From assembly GCA_003996215.1 (NCBI GenBank), contig QJPP01001441.1:372001-436000 (forward strand): a stretch of 64,000 nucleotides of DNA, written 5' to 3'. Shown piece after piece: positions 21,036 through 31,449 of this stretch. A program made the translations under genes and the position numbers. Within the stretch, counting starts at the first letter, position 1; every line of letters begins with the position of its first letter. This DNA is from Jaltomata sinuosa. Taxonomy: Eukaryota; Streptophyta; Magnoliopsida; Solanales; Solanaceae. The notes under the pieces were generated by a model. That model saw only the letters and a program-made list of their open reading frames with translations, was not told where the DNA came from and did no database searches.

Positions 21036-21260
21036 AGGTATACTTGGTACCAAGCTCATATGGTCAACTTTTTGCCACCCTCATGGGAATGGACAACTTG
21101 AGGTAGAGACTTGGACTCTTAGGAGTATGCTTAGGCTCATGATTGGAGGGAACCCAAATTCTTGGGAGGACCATTTGTGGCTGATCAAATTGGTTTATTA
21201 TATAGTCTTAAATCCCTCTAGTAGCATGAGTCCATTGAAACATACCCTCCTTTGAGTAGT
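21036..21260 (+). pseudogene. G1 integrase C-terminal fragment, copy 1
   Basis: After a stop the translation reads GILGTKLIWSTFCHPHGNGQ, then SWEDHLWLIKLV and NPSSSMSPL. This follows the order LGTKLLFSTTCHPQTDGQ...SWEEHLP...AYN of the core end of plant Ty3/gypsy integrases. The two upstream catalytic aspartates are absent because the sequence before it is the unknown domain. The catalytic glutamate position reads LEVE, so it may be kept, but the gene is broken on both sides. Confidence 0.55.
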
Positions 21261-22030
21261 TGTTTGAAAAGAAAAAGTGACACTTGTGTGATGAACTGAG
21301 AGTTTTTTCATGTGTCCAAACATGTTAGAATACGCTTTATAAGATCCTTGTACCTAATTGTGAACTTGCATATGAGAACATCATGATTGACACTAGTGAT
21401 CTTGTTACCTTTCTTTACTATCTTTTTGCATATGATGATATTCATGAGTGTGTTGAGTATACATCTTACGTGAGCTTGAATCATGTTAAAAGAGAAGCTA
21501 AACTATGCCCAAATGTTATCACTTCATCCTTTGGTGTTACACCTTGTTGCGATTTGCTTGATATATTTCTTGAATTTAATGGTATTTTTGCATGTCGAAA
21601 TACCTTGGATGAGACAAGAATGTTAAATATCTTTCTCTACTACCTCTTTACATTCGATGATGTTCATGTTAGTCTTGAAAGTACATGTGAGAAGGGTAGG
21701 ATTGTTATTAGGTTACACCCTTGTTTGTGTGACAAAGTTGAGTGGGTCTGATATCTATTTGACCCCGGAGACCCTTCATGGGCACGTGAGCTTTTAATGA
21801 TACCACCCATTGGATGGTTCTATCTTTTTGTTGACTGGAATAACAAATTCCCTTATACTCCATATATTGACTTCATTGTCATTATAATGGGGAATGCTTA
21901 GTTGTTCCTTGAGAATGTGCCGCTTTGGCATACTACTTCTTGTGCTAACCCATGTGCTAACCCTCATACCATGAGGAATTTATGGTTGTTTATCCTTCCT
22001 ATGTTTTTGTAAGATTTGGATTTGAGGACG
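21261..22030 (+). pseudogene. G1 tail ORF with two FLYYLF-DD-H repeats, copy 1
   Basis: The main frame 21383-21751 (122 aa) holds FLYYLFAYDDIHECVE and, about 80 residues later, FLYYLFTFDDVHVSLES, each after a T/S/D-rich lead. After a stop the frame continues with FDPGDPS, a VDWNNKFPYTP block, ENVPLWHTTS and the closing DLDLRTNPFQEG that also ends other G elements just before the polypurine tract. Function is unknown. With the copy in 19603-21035 there are three repeats in the element, all with a Tyr-Tyr-Leu-Phe core and Asp-Asp-x-His. Confidence 0.45.
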
Positions 22031-22058
22031 AATCCTTTTCAAGAAGGGTAGGATTATT
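22031..22058 (+). other. G1 polypurine tract, copy 1
   Basis: CAAGAAGGGTAGGATT precedes the LTR start TGATATCG. The same arrangement occurs at 24211-24224 and, on the minus strand, at 59162-59178, which marks the LTR at 22059 as a 3' LTR. Confidence 0.65.
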
Positions 22059-22830
22059 TGATATCGCTCGGTGACATTCATGCTAATTTATACTTCAAGC
22101 TTTAGACAAGAGGATCCAAGCCACACTCACTCTTGGAGCACAAAAGGGAGCTTAGAAGAGCATTATTCCACTCCAAATAAAGTAATTCCATATTTTGATG
22201 ATTGCTTGGAAGTAAGAGGAAGAAGACAACACGAAGATGGTTACTGCCAGAGATGTGCAAAGCCATGTGCGACCAGCACTTTGCAGGGTGCATTAAGCAC
22301 CTCACTTTGCACATGACAAGTGATCCATGTGCGACCAGCACAATGCACGGTGCATTTAGCATATCCCCACGTAGGCCACCATTCATGGGCTGAATTCGGA
22401 GTCTTCCAAGGTCAATTTTGGGCCATAATTTAAATAGACACTTTTGGGCTATGTTTTTAAGATGCATACTATAAATGGATGTCTTTGCTATTTTCATCCT
22501 TAGATTATGTTGTATTGAGAATTGAAGAACTCTTTTGAGTGTAGCTTGTTAGAGGGTGAATTCCTTTAGTTTAACTTAGTGTAGCTAGTGTTAATCTAGG
22601 TTAGTGATGGGTGGATTCCCATTATTAATCTAAAACTCCTTTACCTTGATTTTCAATTGAGATTGCTCATTTATGGATCCATTTGATTCTCATTTCTATG
22701 GAATTCAAGCTCTCTTCCCCCTTGGTTTTACTGTGGTTCAATTGAGCCTTTTTTCTTAACTTCTCATCTTCTATTTTTCATCTATATTTAATGTTTGCAT
22801 GTTTGAAAGATTTCAATTTGAATCTTATCA
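22059..22830 (+). repeat. G1 3' LTR, copy 1
   Basis: The LTR spans 772 bp from TGATATCG to CTTATCA, with TATA box TATAAATG at 22470-22477. Two GTGCGACCAGCAC near-palindromes lie at 22267-22279 and 22329-22341. The 5' LTR of G1 must lie left of the window. Confidence 0.75.
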
Positions 22831-24204
22831 GAAAAGAACCATGTTAAATGGGTAGAGTTCATTGAAATATTTCCTTATGTGATCAATTAGAAACGTGGTA
22901 AGGAAAATGTGGTGGTTGATGAATCGTCTAGAAGGTTCATATTGGTTAACACCTTGACTTCTAGAATGATGTTATTTGAAAGCTTAAAGGAATTATACTC
23001 CAAGGATTTCGACTTCAAGGAAGTTTATGATGAACTTAATCAAGGGAGATGTGTGGAACGTATCCAAATGATTGATGTATATTTGTTCAAGGATGGCAAA
23101 GTGTGTGTACCTATGAGCTCATGGAGAGAGCTATTCATCAAATAAGCTTATAGTTGTGAAATAATGGGATACTTTGGTGTCACCAAGAAACTTGACATTC
23201 TCATGGAGCAATTCTATTGGTCAAGAATGAAGCATGATATGGAGAAGCCATGTGGACAATGCATCAAATGCAAGTAAGCCAAGTCGAAAACTTGGCCCCA
23301 AGGTATGTACATACCTCTTCCAACCCTTATTTGAACTTGGATGGCCATTTCTATAGAGTTTGTGTTGGGTCCTCCATGAACCAAGAGAGGGCATGATAGT
23401 ATATTTATGTTAGTGTATAGAATCTCTAAAATGTCTCATTTTATTCCATTTCATAAATGTGTTGATGCATCCCATGTTGCATCTTTGTTTGTGATTCATG
23501 TGCTTAAATTTTATGCAGTACCTCGCACTATTGTAAGTGATGGGGACTCCAAGTTTCTTAGTAATTTTTGGATGAGTCTATGGGGTACACTTGGAAATAA
23601 ACTCATGTTCTCTACTTCTTGTCATCCTTAAACGGATGGTTAAACCAAAGTAGTCGATAGGACTCTTGCGAGCATGGTTCATTGTATGATTAGAGGATCT
23701 CCAACTTCTTAGGAGGATGGTTTACCTTTGACCGAATTTGCATATAATCGGTCTCTTCACACCTCTATTGGCATTACTCCATTTGATGTGTGTTATGGGT
23801 TCAACCCATTGATATCTTCATCCTTTACTCCTTTGGTAAGTGATATTGTTGTGTACTTATATGCAAAGAAAAGGGAAAAGGAGATGGTAAAGATTCACAC
23901 CAAGGTGAGGGAGGCCATGGAAAGAAACAACTCCAAGGTGGTACTCCGTCAAAACCATGGAAGAAAGAAAGTGATCTTTTAACCCCAAGAATTAGGTTTG
24001 GGTTCACTTTCAGAAGGAGTGATTTCCATAACTTTTCATAGGGAAGTTTAGTCCAAGAGGTGATGGCCAATTCAAAGTGCCTGAAAGGATCAACAACGAT
24101 GCCTACAAGATCGACATACTATGTGAGTATAATGTTCACTATTTTTCAATGCTAGTCATCTATCTTCTTTTGTTGTAGGTGACTTTATGCATTCAAGGAA
24201 GAAT
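22831..24204 (+). pseudogene. G2 RNase H end and integrase, copy 1
   Basis: Fragments follow pol order. EIFPYVIN and KENVVVDESSRR end RNase H; GYFGVTKKLDILMEQFYWSRMKHDMEK with CGQCIKCK forms the integrase zinc region (the first His reads Tyr). EFVLGPP, then SKMSHFIPFHKCVDASHVASLFV and TIVSDGDSKFLS form the core, and FAYNRSLHTSIGITPFDVCYGFNPL follows. The first catalytic Asp reads Glu in both copies, the second (SDGDSK) is kept, and the catalytic Glu after TDG reads Lys here. Stops replace Arg in LGPx*TKRG, Gln in HP*TDG and Trp in TS*EDG. The gene begins right after the G1 LTR, which suggests that G1 inserted into G2. Confidence 0.75.
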
Positions 24205-24224
24205 CCTTTTAAGGAAGGGGAGAA
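24205..24224 (+). other. G2 polypurine tract, copy 1
   Basis: AAGGAAGGGGAGAA directly precedes the LTR start TGATATGATATCG and follows the conserved tail codons of the integrase region. Confidence 0.65.
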
Positions 24225-24945
24225 TGATATGATATCGCCTGGTCCAACCCTACAAGGCCATTCACTAAGAGACAAGCTAAAGAATTCCAAGCCCTAAAAG
24301 ATCTATTCATGAAGAAAAAGGCTTTGGAGACTATTGAGTAATGTCAATCAAGGATCTATGACTTGTGGATGATTATGTGGAATAATGAGGAACAATATTA
24401 CATGATTAGGATTGATTCCAGTGAGACCTGTGTTTCACTTCCTACAACAGATGAGCATCCGCATTAAGAAATTTAAATGCAAGAGCCCAACCAGTGAGTT
24501 TTCCTAGGGCTTGCATTACACTTGTGTCTAGCAAGTGGACACTTGCGTTTAGCAAGTGTAACACATATGGTCATCAGTGGGCCGAATTGAGTATCTTCCT
24601 AGGTCACTTTTGGGCCTTTATTTGTACAAGGCAAAAACTATAAATAGATCCTCTTGTCATTTTCATTCTGTGATTATGTTGAATATTGAAGATTGCTTTT
24701 AAAATATTGTAGTTGCTATTCTAGCTTGTAGTGTTAGCCTTGGGTGGATTTCCCAATCTAGTTCTTCTATTAGGTGGATTCATAGTAGAATTAGTTGAGT
24801 GATTAGGAGTTCATTCTCTTGATTACTTGATAACTTCTTTGCTTGATTAATCATATAGAGTCATCTATTTGTGGGTTCATTTATATCTCTTTTGATTGAT
24901 TGAGTTGGATTAATATCTTAGTTTTTGTATTCAATTGGGAGGTGT
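24225..24945 (+). repeat. G2 3' LTR (right end truncated), copy 1
   Basis: The LTR starts TGATATGATATCGCCTGG and has a TATA box TATAAATA at 24639-24646 with GTCACTTTTGGGCC upstream. It stops at GGGAGGTG, without the CTTATCA end, where it meets an inverted copy of itself. Confidence 0.7.
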
Positions 24946-25447
24946 CAATCACTACAAGCAAAGAAGTTAACAAGAAATGAAGTTCCAATTGATTACAAAA
25001 ACTAAGATATTAATCCAACTCAATCGTTAAAGAGACCCAAATGAATCCATAAATTAATGAGTCTATATGATTAAACAAGCAAAGAAGTTAACAAACAATC
25101 GAATGAATTCAGTCCTAATCACTCAACTAATTCTACTAGGAATCCACCTAATAGAAGAACTAGATTAGCAAATCCACCCAAGTCTAACACTACAAGCTAT
25201 AATAGCAACTACGAACTTTCAAAATCAATCTTCAATATTCAACATAATATAAGAATGAAAATGACTAAGGCATTTATTTATAGTGTTTTGTTTGTACAAA
25301 TAAAGGCCCAAAAGTGACCTAGGAAGATACTCACTTTGGCCCACTGATGACCATTTGTGTTACACTTGTTGAATGCTAATGTCCACTTGGTAAACACCAG
25401 TGTAATGCAAGCTCAAAGGCAGCTCACTAGTTGGGCTCTTGCATTTC
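24477..25447. repeat. 464-bp inverted repeat with 43-bp spacer, copy 1
   Basis: The left arm 24477-24940 is G2 LTR sequence. The right arm 24984-25447 is its reverse complement with moderate divergence (ATGCAAGAGCCCAAC at the outer ends, CTTAGTTTTTGTA near the loop). The spacer 24941-24983 contains CAAGCAAAGAAGTTAACAA, which also occurs inside the right arm. A transcript through it would fold into a long hairpin. The structure is also present in copy 2 (54313-55283) and so predates the duplication. Confidence 0.85.
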
Positions 25448-25810
25448 TGATATGATCACGGTTAGCTTGAAGCGCATTAAGAGGGGCTTCCATATATGGG
25501 TGATAGCTTGGAGCCCGAAGTAAGCCATGGAAAAACAAATACACACGGACATAGGTGATCAAGATTCTATTTGGGCAATCGAGAAGGGCCCTTGTGGGTT
25601 ATTTCAAAAATAGTCACTTTTGGACTATTTTTGTTATAGGCTATTTGTGTAAAAGCAACAACTATAAATAATTGGCTTATAAATTTCATACTGAGATTAT
25701 TGATGATTTAATTATCTTGAACAAACTTGATATTTGGTTACTCTAACTTAGGGTAGTGATTGGGTTCAATTCTAATTTTTAGCTTAGATCGACTGATAAG
25801 GGTGGATTGT
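25448..25810 (+). repeat. G4 LTR, left part, copy 1
   Basis: This part starts TGATATGATCACGG and has TATA box TATAAATA at 25663-25670 with GTCACTTTTGGAC upstream. It is interrupted at 25811 by the Tekay solo LTR. In copy 2 the same LTR continues beyond the insertion to a primer site. Confidence 0.65.
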
Positions 25811-26580
25811 TGTAACACCCCCAAAATTGAACCAACTTTTTAAGTTTGAAACTCTAAAAAATTTCATGTTCCCAGGAATTACAGGTCCAAACCACGGGTC
25901 GTGAAATGGAACCGTGGTTTCCTTCTGTTGGTTCAGTCTCTGGTCTGAGAACTATGAGTTGGTTCTACGGACCGTAGTTCTGACTACGGCCCATCCTGTC
26001 AACTCATAGAATTAGATAAGAGGGTTGACAAGTTCCTAGGTTTCCGAACTGGGTTCGATGGCCCATCGTTTAAGTGACTGATCATCCTGTCAAGTCATAG
26101 AAGTTGATCAGAGATCAGACCAGTTCCCAGATATGATGACTTGGGTCTACGACTCGTGATTCATTCTACGGGTCTATCTTGTTGACTCGTAGATTAATTT
26201 CTGCAACCTATCCTTTTGGCCAGGAACGATGGGTGGAAACCACGAGCCATGGTTTGATCTACAATCCGTGGAAATCATCTATGGTCCTTGAAAGTCAACT
26301 TTTTTCCATCTTTTTCCTAATTACCTCCCAAGGGTATTTTAGTCATTTCCCACCCTTTTAACTCCTAAGTGAGGCTATTTTGACCATTTCTAGCATGATT
26401 TCTAAACCTATTAGCCTTAGTCCCTTCTCATTACCTCATTTATCTCCCACAAAGGAAATAAACTCTCTCAAGCTCAAGGTCTCAAGCTCCAAGTTCAAGT
26501 CTCCTAATCTTTTCAATTTCAAGTGAGTTAACTCCAATCAATGTATGTGGGTATTCAACAATGGGTTTCTTTCACCTTTG
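25811..26580 (+). repeat. Tekay-type solo LTR, truncated by the duplication junction, copy 1
   Basis: It starts TGTAACACCCCC and aligns with 55642-56412, then stops at 26580. U3 contains many ACGG, CCGT and CGTGG-type repeated words. The next base belongs to the ATH LTR of copy 2. Confidence 0.85.
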
Positions 26581-26581
26581 G
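26578..26581. other. Tandem duplication junction
   Basis: The sequence left of the junction matches the solo LTR up to 56412. The sequence right of it matches the ATH LTR from 2697. TTG (26578-26580) is shared by both parents (56410-56412 and 2694-2696), a 3-bp microhomology. Confidence 0.88.
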
Positions 26582-27507
26582 CAATTAATTTTAGCTTTGA
26601 GAAGAAGTTTTCTCTCCAAGAAGAAGAGGGTTTCAATCCATTCTCCCTTTAAAATCTTGGTTAACCATTTGAGTACAAAAACTTAGCTTAGAATTTGAAA
26701 TTACACTTGAATGAAGAGGAATTTGGTCTACCCATTTGGTATATCTCTTTCCTTTATCATGAGTAGCTAATTTCAATTGTCTAAGGATGTGTTTATGATG
26801 GGTGCTTGACAAATGGGTGTTGTATTTGACATAGGTCTAGTAGTTTCACCAAGTGTTAATCCTAAAATTGGTGGTTGCAAACATTAATTTTCATTACTTT
26901 ACTATGTTGTTGCTTGAAAGAGAATTTCATAGTTTTGGATATGAAATTACTAGTAGGAACTTGGGACTCCATTTACATTTGAGGCTAGAAATATCTCATA
27001 TCAACAGAATCACCCATTAAGGGTCTAAGCTAGAGATAGTGTGACCTCTCCAATATTGATCTTAGTTGTTTGATGATATAACCGATAGTGCTCTAATAGA
27101 GATTGTCGGATACCTGGTTCTTGATCAACAGATAAACAATTCATACCCATGACCAAGGCTACCTATGTCAATGAGTGAGAATAAGTGTGAATAGACAAAC
27201 ACCATGTCCCACATTAAAGACCCATCGGATACACATCCCTAGTCGTACTCTCATTTGTACACCCGTTTTACTTTACTGTCTTGGTTGAATTGCATTTTTG
27301 TGACAAAATTCCCAATTTCCCCCAATCCTTTACTTTCTTGCATCTAAACACTTACTCTCTTAGTGAAGTCGCTTCTACACAATCATCATTGTGCTATCTA
27401 TAAGTCTTTGTGGATACGACCCCAATATCCATTGGGTACTTATAAATGTGTTTTGCTTGACGATCCTTGATACCTCCTCATGGGAGAGTACATTTTAGAA
27501 TTTATCA
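26581..27507 (+). repeat. ATH 5' LTR, truncated, copy 2
   Basis: This matches 2697-3653, lacking the first 550 bp including the TATA box. A 30-bp deletion near 26822 removes part of the U5 sequence. It ends TTTATCA. Confidence 0.9.
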
Positions 27508-27511
27508 TATA

Positions 27512-27529
27512 TGGCGTTGTTGCCGGAGA
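27512..27529 (+). other. ATH primer-binding site (tRNA-Asp), copy 2
   Basis: TGGCGTTGTTGCCGGAGA is a decayed version of the tRNA-Asp complement at 3658-3675. Confidence 0.8.
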
Positions 27530-27633
27530 CTTGAGTTGATAACTATTTTTGATTGTGGATTTGAAATCACTTAGAGAGTGCTAGTTCTTTTATTTTTGTT
27601 TGTTGTTTATGTTGTGATTGAGCAGGCTAGCCT

Positions 27634-28990
27634 ATGAATAAGGCCGACGACAATGAGAGCTTTGACAACTTTATGGATTCCAACCTGCTGAGCCTGTGAT
27701 GCAAGGGGGTGTGGGTGCAATTTGCCTACCTCTCACGGTGGGAAATATTATCTTTCACGTGACTAGCACCATGCTCCAAATTAAGGGCCTATTTGGTGGA
27801 GCAGCATATGAAGACGCCAACTGGCATATTTGGAATTTTGTGGAGATTTACCAACCATACATTATTCAAAACATCTCCCAAGAATCCATCTGATTGCGCC
27901 TATTCCCCTTTTCCTTGACGGGGGAAGCCACAGCGTGGTTGGAAGAGTTGTCGGATGATTCTATCACATCTTTGGCTGAGTTGGTTGAGGCATTCACTTA
28001 GAGATTCTTCCCTCCGTCTCGTATGATGTAACTAAGAGACGAGATTACAAACTTTAGGCAACTCCCTAATGATCCTCTACATGAGGTTTGGTCAAGGTTA
28101 ATAAAGAAGCTTGTCTTATGTACGAACCATGAGTTATCGGATAACGTATTACTCCAAAGTTTCTATCAGTCATTGAACTCTATGAATAAGTCGGTGGCTA
28201 ATAACCTTGGTGGTGGAACCTTCATGGACTTAGAATTTCCCATTGCCTCCACTTTGTTAGAGCAAATGACAAAGACCAATCAAGCTTGGTATACGAGAGA
28301 AGCGGATGTGCCAACTTTGGGAACGCCCTCAACGATCTTGACCAATGAAATGAGAAAAAGGGATGAGGAGTGAGATGAGTAATTGGCCAAGATAATGACT
28401 CAAATTGACTTGATAGCCAAGCATGTAATGGGAGTAGGTGGTATGAAAGCTGTGAATGTTGTGAGTACACCAAAAATCAAAGCCAGTGATGATGAGCTAA
28501 TGACAGTTGTCGATGGTAAAATGTGCTTTGTGTCGGTAGGTTCTCATATCGGGTATTATCTCCCAAGGTAAGAGAACCAAGGTTGGATACGAGATAAAGA
28601 AATGGAAAAAAATTGGTAGGATAGAGACAAAGATGGTGATCGCTTTAATCATTAGAGATAAAATCCCTATATACCTCCGAACAAAGTGGACTCTCTCTAC
28701 CAACTGGGCACAAGCAACCCTGGTCATTCCAAGCTAGATGACATGTTATCCTTGGTTCTCAAGAAGGTGGATACAACAAATATTGGAGTGAGTGAGCTAA
28801 AGAGTGAAGTCTCAACCTTCATCAAACTGTGAGCTCTCACTTAGCCTCAATTAAGAATCTTAAGGCCCAAATGAACCACATCTCGATCCAAAGGAACTCG
28901 AGGATGAAGAGGACACTTCCCAGTGCCACCATCACCATTCCAAAGAACGATTGATTTGAGGTAGTATCGTCGAGCCGCGATATTAAATCA
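27634..28990 (+). pseudogene. ATH gag, copy 2 (fuller)
   Basis: This is the more complete gag remnant. The capsid-like part shows MMQGGVGAICLP, VGNIIFHVTSTMLQ and KGLFGGAAYEDANWH, then in the 178 bp missing from copy 1 FSLTGEATAWLEELSDDSIT and RFFPPSR. LRDEITNFRQLPNDPLHE, NHELSDNVLLQSFYQSLNSM and NKSVANNLGGGTFMDLEF follow. The C-terminal part (28680-28960) has KLDDMLSLVLKKVD and ends near GTLP-like RTLPSATITIPKND, the point where Athila gag normally passes into protease. Instead the sequence runs into non-coding spacer. Stops and frameshifts disable it. The order and spacing strongly suggest Athila-lineage gag. Confidence 0.8.
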
Positions 28991-29470
28991 AGCGCTGCTT
29001 GGGAGGTAACCCAAGTTTTATTACTTTGTTTTTGGTTATCTTTTGTTGTTTTTGGTGTGTTTTTAGGTAATGCATGGAGTAGAAAAATATACAAGTGAAA
29101 AAAGGATAAAAAATGGGTTGTGAAGCAGACTGTGCGGACCACATGAGCCATTGTGTGTGTCGCATGGCTCACCGCACACCAAAACAAAAGGCTTGGGAGA
29201 AAATGTAAATATTGGAGGCGATGTGTGCCAGGTCATGTGGATCGCACAAGCCCAAGTGCACATCACACCTCTATCGCATGGCAAACCTGATGCCTTGGCA
29301 ATACCAGGGGAGAAAAAAAGGTGATGTGCGACACTCCATGCGGTCCGCACCAAGGCTGGTGCAAATTGCATGTCGCGGTGCACCAAAGGTAAAATTGAAT
29401 TTTAATTGATCTAACCCATTGACCGACCTGACATAGAGATGACCCGGGTGACCTTTCTTTTTTTAAAAAA
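28991..29470 (+). other. ATH spacer without gene, copy 2
   Basis: This is equivalent to 4721-5184. Copies of the GTGCG/CGCAC dyad are more decayed here, for example GTGGATCGCAC near 29237. A T/A homopolymer run lies at 29458-29474. Confidence 0.55.
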
Positions 29471-30781
29471 AAAACTGCCACCCACCTTCTCCTTCACCAT
29501 ATTTTCTCTCCAACTTTAAAAATTCTCTCCCAAAACCTTCTAAAAATCCTCCTACTTCTCCCAAAATCTTCTCTTCTATCACCTAACCATCTCCACCTCT
29601 CCACCACCATCGCGGCCAGTCGTTTCTCTGGGCTAGTCAATTGGGTCACCACTGTTGCACTCCAAAAAGCTTCAATTTTCACTTATCTCTTCCGAATCTT
29701 CACTTGTGGTAAGTTCCCCGATGTTAAATACTTGTTTTTGTGAAGGTTGGAAACTTATATTGTGAAGCATACTTAACAGAATTGCCATGTTGATTTTGGG
29801 TGAGATCCAAAAATTTGGGTCCCCAATTTTTAGTTGTTTTGATAATTTTGCTTAGTATCAACTTGGTAGAACTTGAATTTTGTTAATGCATATTGATTGG
29901 TAGTAATTTTTAGCCTTGAAATCTGAGTTTTGGGTAAAGTCTGAGTAACCCACTTGTGATTAACGAATGAGTTAGCTCGATGATTGATTGGGTGACGTCA
30001 TTCTTAAGGGAAAATCATCATTTGTCATAAGGCTTTGCTAAAAATTAATTGTTGGGGATGAATTTAGTTCCTTGTATGCCCATGGTTCTTTGTTGAAGAT
30101 TATCTTTGGGTGTATGATCTTGTACGGGAAGGGATCAATTGTTGGTGCCCATTGTTGCAAGTGAGAGCTTGATGTTCCCGATGATAGACGGGGTAACATC
30201 TATCTTAAGATAAGTCGTTAAATTATTTTCTTGCTTGGTGTTTTTGTCAATTAAAATTCGGGGAACTCTGAGTACCCGAATGTTTATGGACATGATATCC
30301 CTTTGCCTCCTTGTCAATATTGTTGGTTTGTTGCTTGGTGCCATGTGCCTAAGCACATCTTTCTCTATGGATCACATGCGTAATTTACAAGAACACAAGG
30401 AACCAAAAATTCCAATTGTGCCTTTGTGTGTTTCATATGTGATGTATAGATCTTGATGTGTGGGTCACACAAGGCATCGCACCATGTTGAAAAAGAAAGT
30501 CAATCACTGCTTCAAGGGGCAAAACATGGTGCGATGCGCACCTTGGTTGGTGCAGAACGCACCAGGTTCGCACCTCAATGGAAAATTCCTGTAGGATTCT
30601 GTTAGCTCATAAGACAGCACATGTTATGCGCACTCCTTTTGTAGCATTTCACATTTGGTCTACACAACCCATCAGTCACCTACTTTATTATTCTAGTCTT
30701 TTGCATTCCAACCTTTTTAGTTTGTTAACTTCTTTGTATATTTTGTTTTTGTTTTTGGCTCACAATATTTGTATGCAGAAT
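29471..30781 (+). promoter_or_regulatory. Leader of ATH ORF2 with probable intron (29709-30778), copy 2
   Basis: A pyrimidine-rich exon ends at GTG|GTAAGTTCC (GT at 29709-29710). The acceptor TATGCAG has AG at 30777-30778, and the ATG is at 30782. Both sites are preserved after the divergence of the copies. GTGCGATGCGCAC is perfect at 30539-30551. Confidence 0.6.
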
Positions 30782-31449
30782 ATGTCTTCTAGCAGGAGAA
30801 ACACAGGATGCCAACCAAGGCAATTGTCTGCCGCAGAAGAAGCAAGGCTTTGATTCGGGGTGGAACGCATGAAAGCCTTCTTTAAGAAGAACAAGAATAG
30901 AACCTTCAATGTGGAGCAGAGTTTTAACCTGGGAGAAGCTGGAGGTGACCTGCCCAACATGCACCATTAATTTTCCGATGGAAAGTGGCAACCATTTTAA
31001 GATGTTCCCGGTAGGTATTATGAGGAGATAGTTCATGAATTCTTCGCGGCCTATAAAGCCACGCAGGATTCCAAAGGCTACAAAGGGAACAAAGAGAAGT
31101 TCCCTAACTTGGATTCACTTGTCGTTTGGGGCATGAAAGTTTTTGTCACCCCAGCTGCTATTAATGCCATCTACTAGGGTCACCCAATTGCACCTGCCCC
31201 AATACTCTTAGTTAGGTTGGTTGCGAAAAAAAGCCTTATCGTGAATCGGTCCCTGCCATTGCTCAGGGGTCCCTATTTGGTCTACTATGGGGGAGACATT
31301 CCAAGGAAGTCCTGGATCTTCGAATCTCGTCTTTGGTATGATCTTGTTTGCATTCGTTTCTTGCCTTCCCAAAATGATCAGAAAATAATTCAAGATGGGG
31401 CCATTTTGGTTGCGACTATTATGATGGGGGAGCATGTAAATTTTAGGGA
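30782..31449 (+). pseudogene. ATH ORF2, 5' half, copy 2
   Basis: It starts MSSSRRNTGCQP and shows the same blocks as copy 1 (QLSAAEEARL, FNLGEAGGDLPN, EKFPNLDSLVVW, VTPAAINAIY). The three stops shared with copy 1 predate the duplication. An extra frameshift near 31225 pushes the GGDIPRKSWIFE part into another frame (31217-31449). TEK-1 interrupts it at 31450; the target-site copy AGGGA is 31445-31449. Confidence 0.6.

Larger units (their letters stand above)
2697..26580. repeat. Tandem segmental duplication, copy 1 (23.9 kb)
   Basis: Every landmark in this block recurs in the same order and orientation in 26581-56412: the end of the ATH 5' LTR, primer site, gag, intron-like leader, ORF2, nested TEK-1, 3' LTR with its target site, G1 tail, G1 LTR, G2 integrase, inverted repeat, G4 LTR and Tekay solo LTR. 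The right end stops inside the Tekay solo LTR at a point equivalent to 56412, and the next base continues as the equivalent of 2697. Hand comparison of about 250 bp of integrase gave roughly 6% difference. Confidence 0.9.

Noticed and set aside
22102..22497. 131-codon minus-strand frame
   Set aside because: It lies antisense in the G1 LTR and is not preserved in copy 2.
24225..25447. Foldback DNA transposon or large MITE
   Set aside because: The arms are G-family LTR sequence with LTR start and TATA box; no transposase and no matching target-site duplication was seen.
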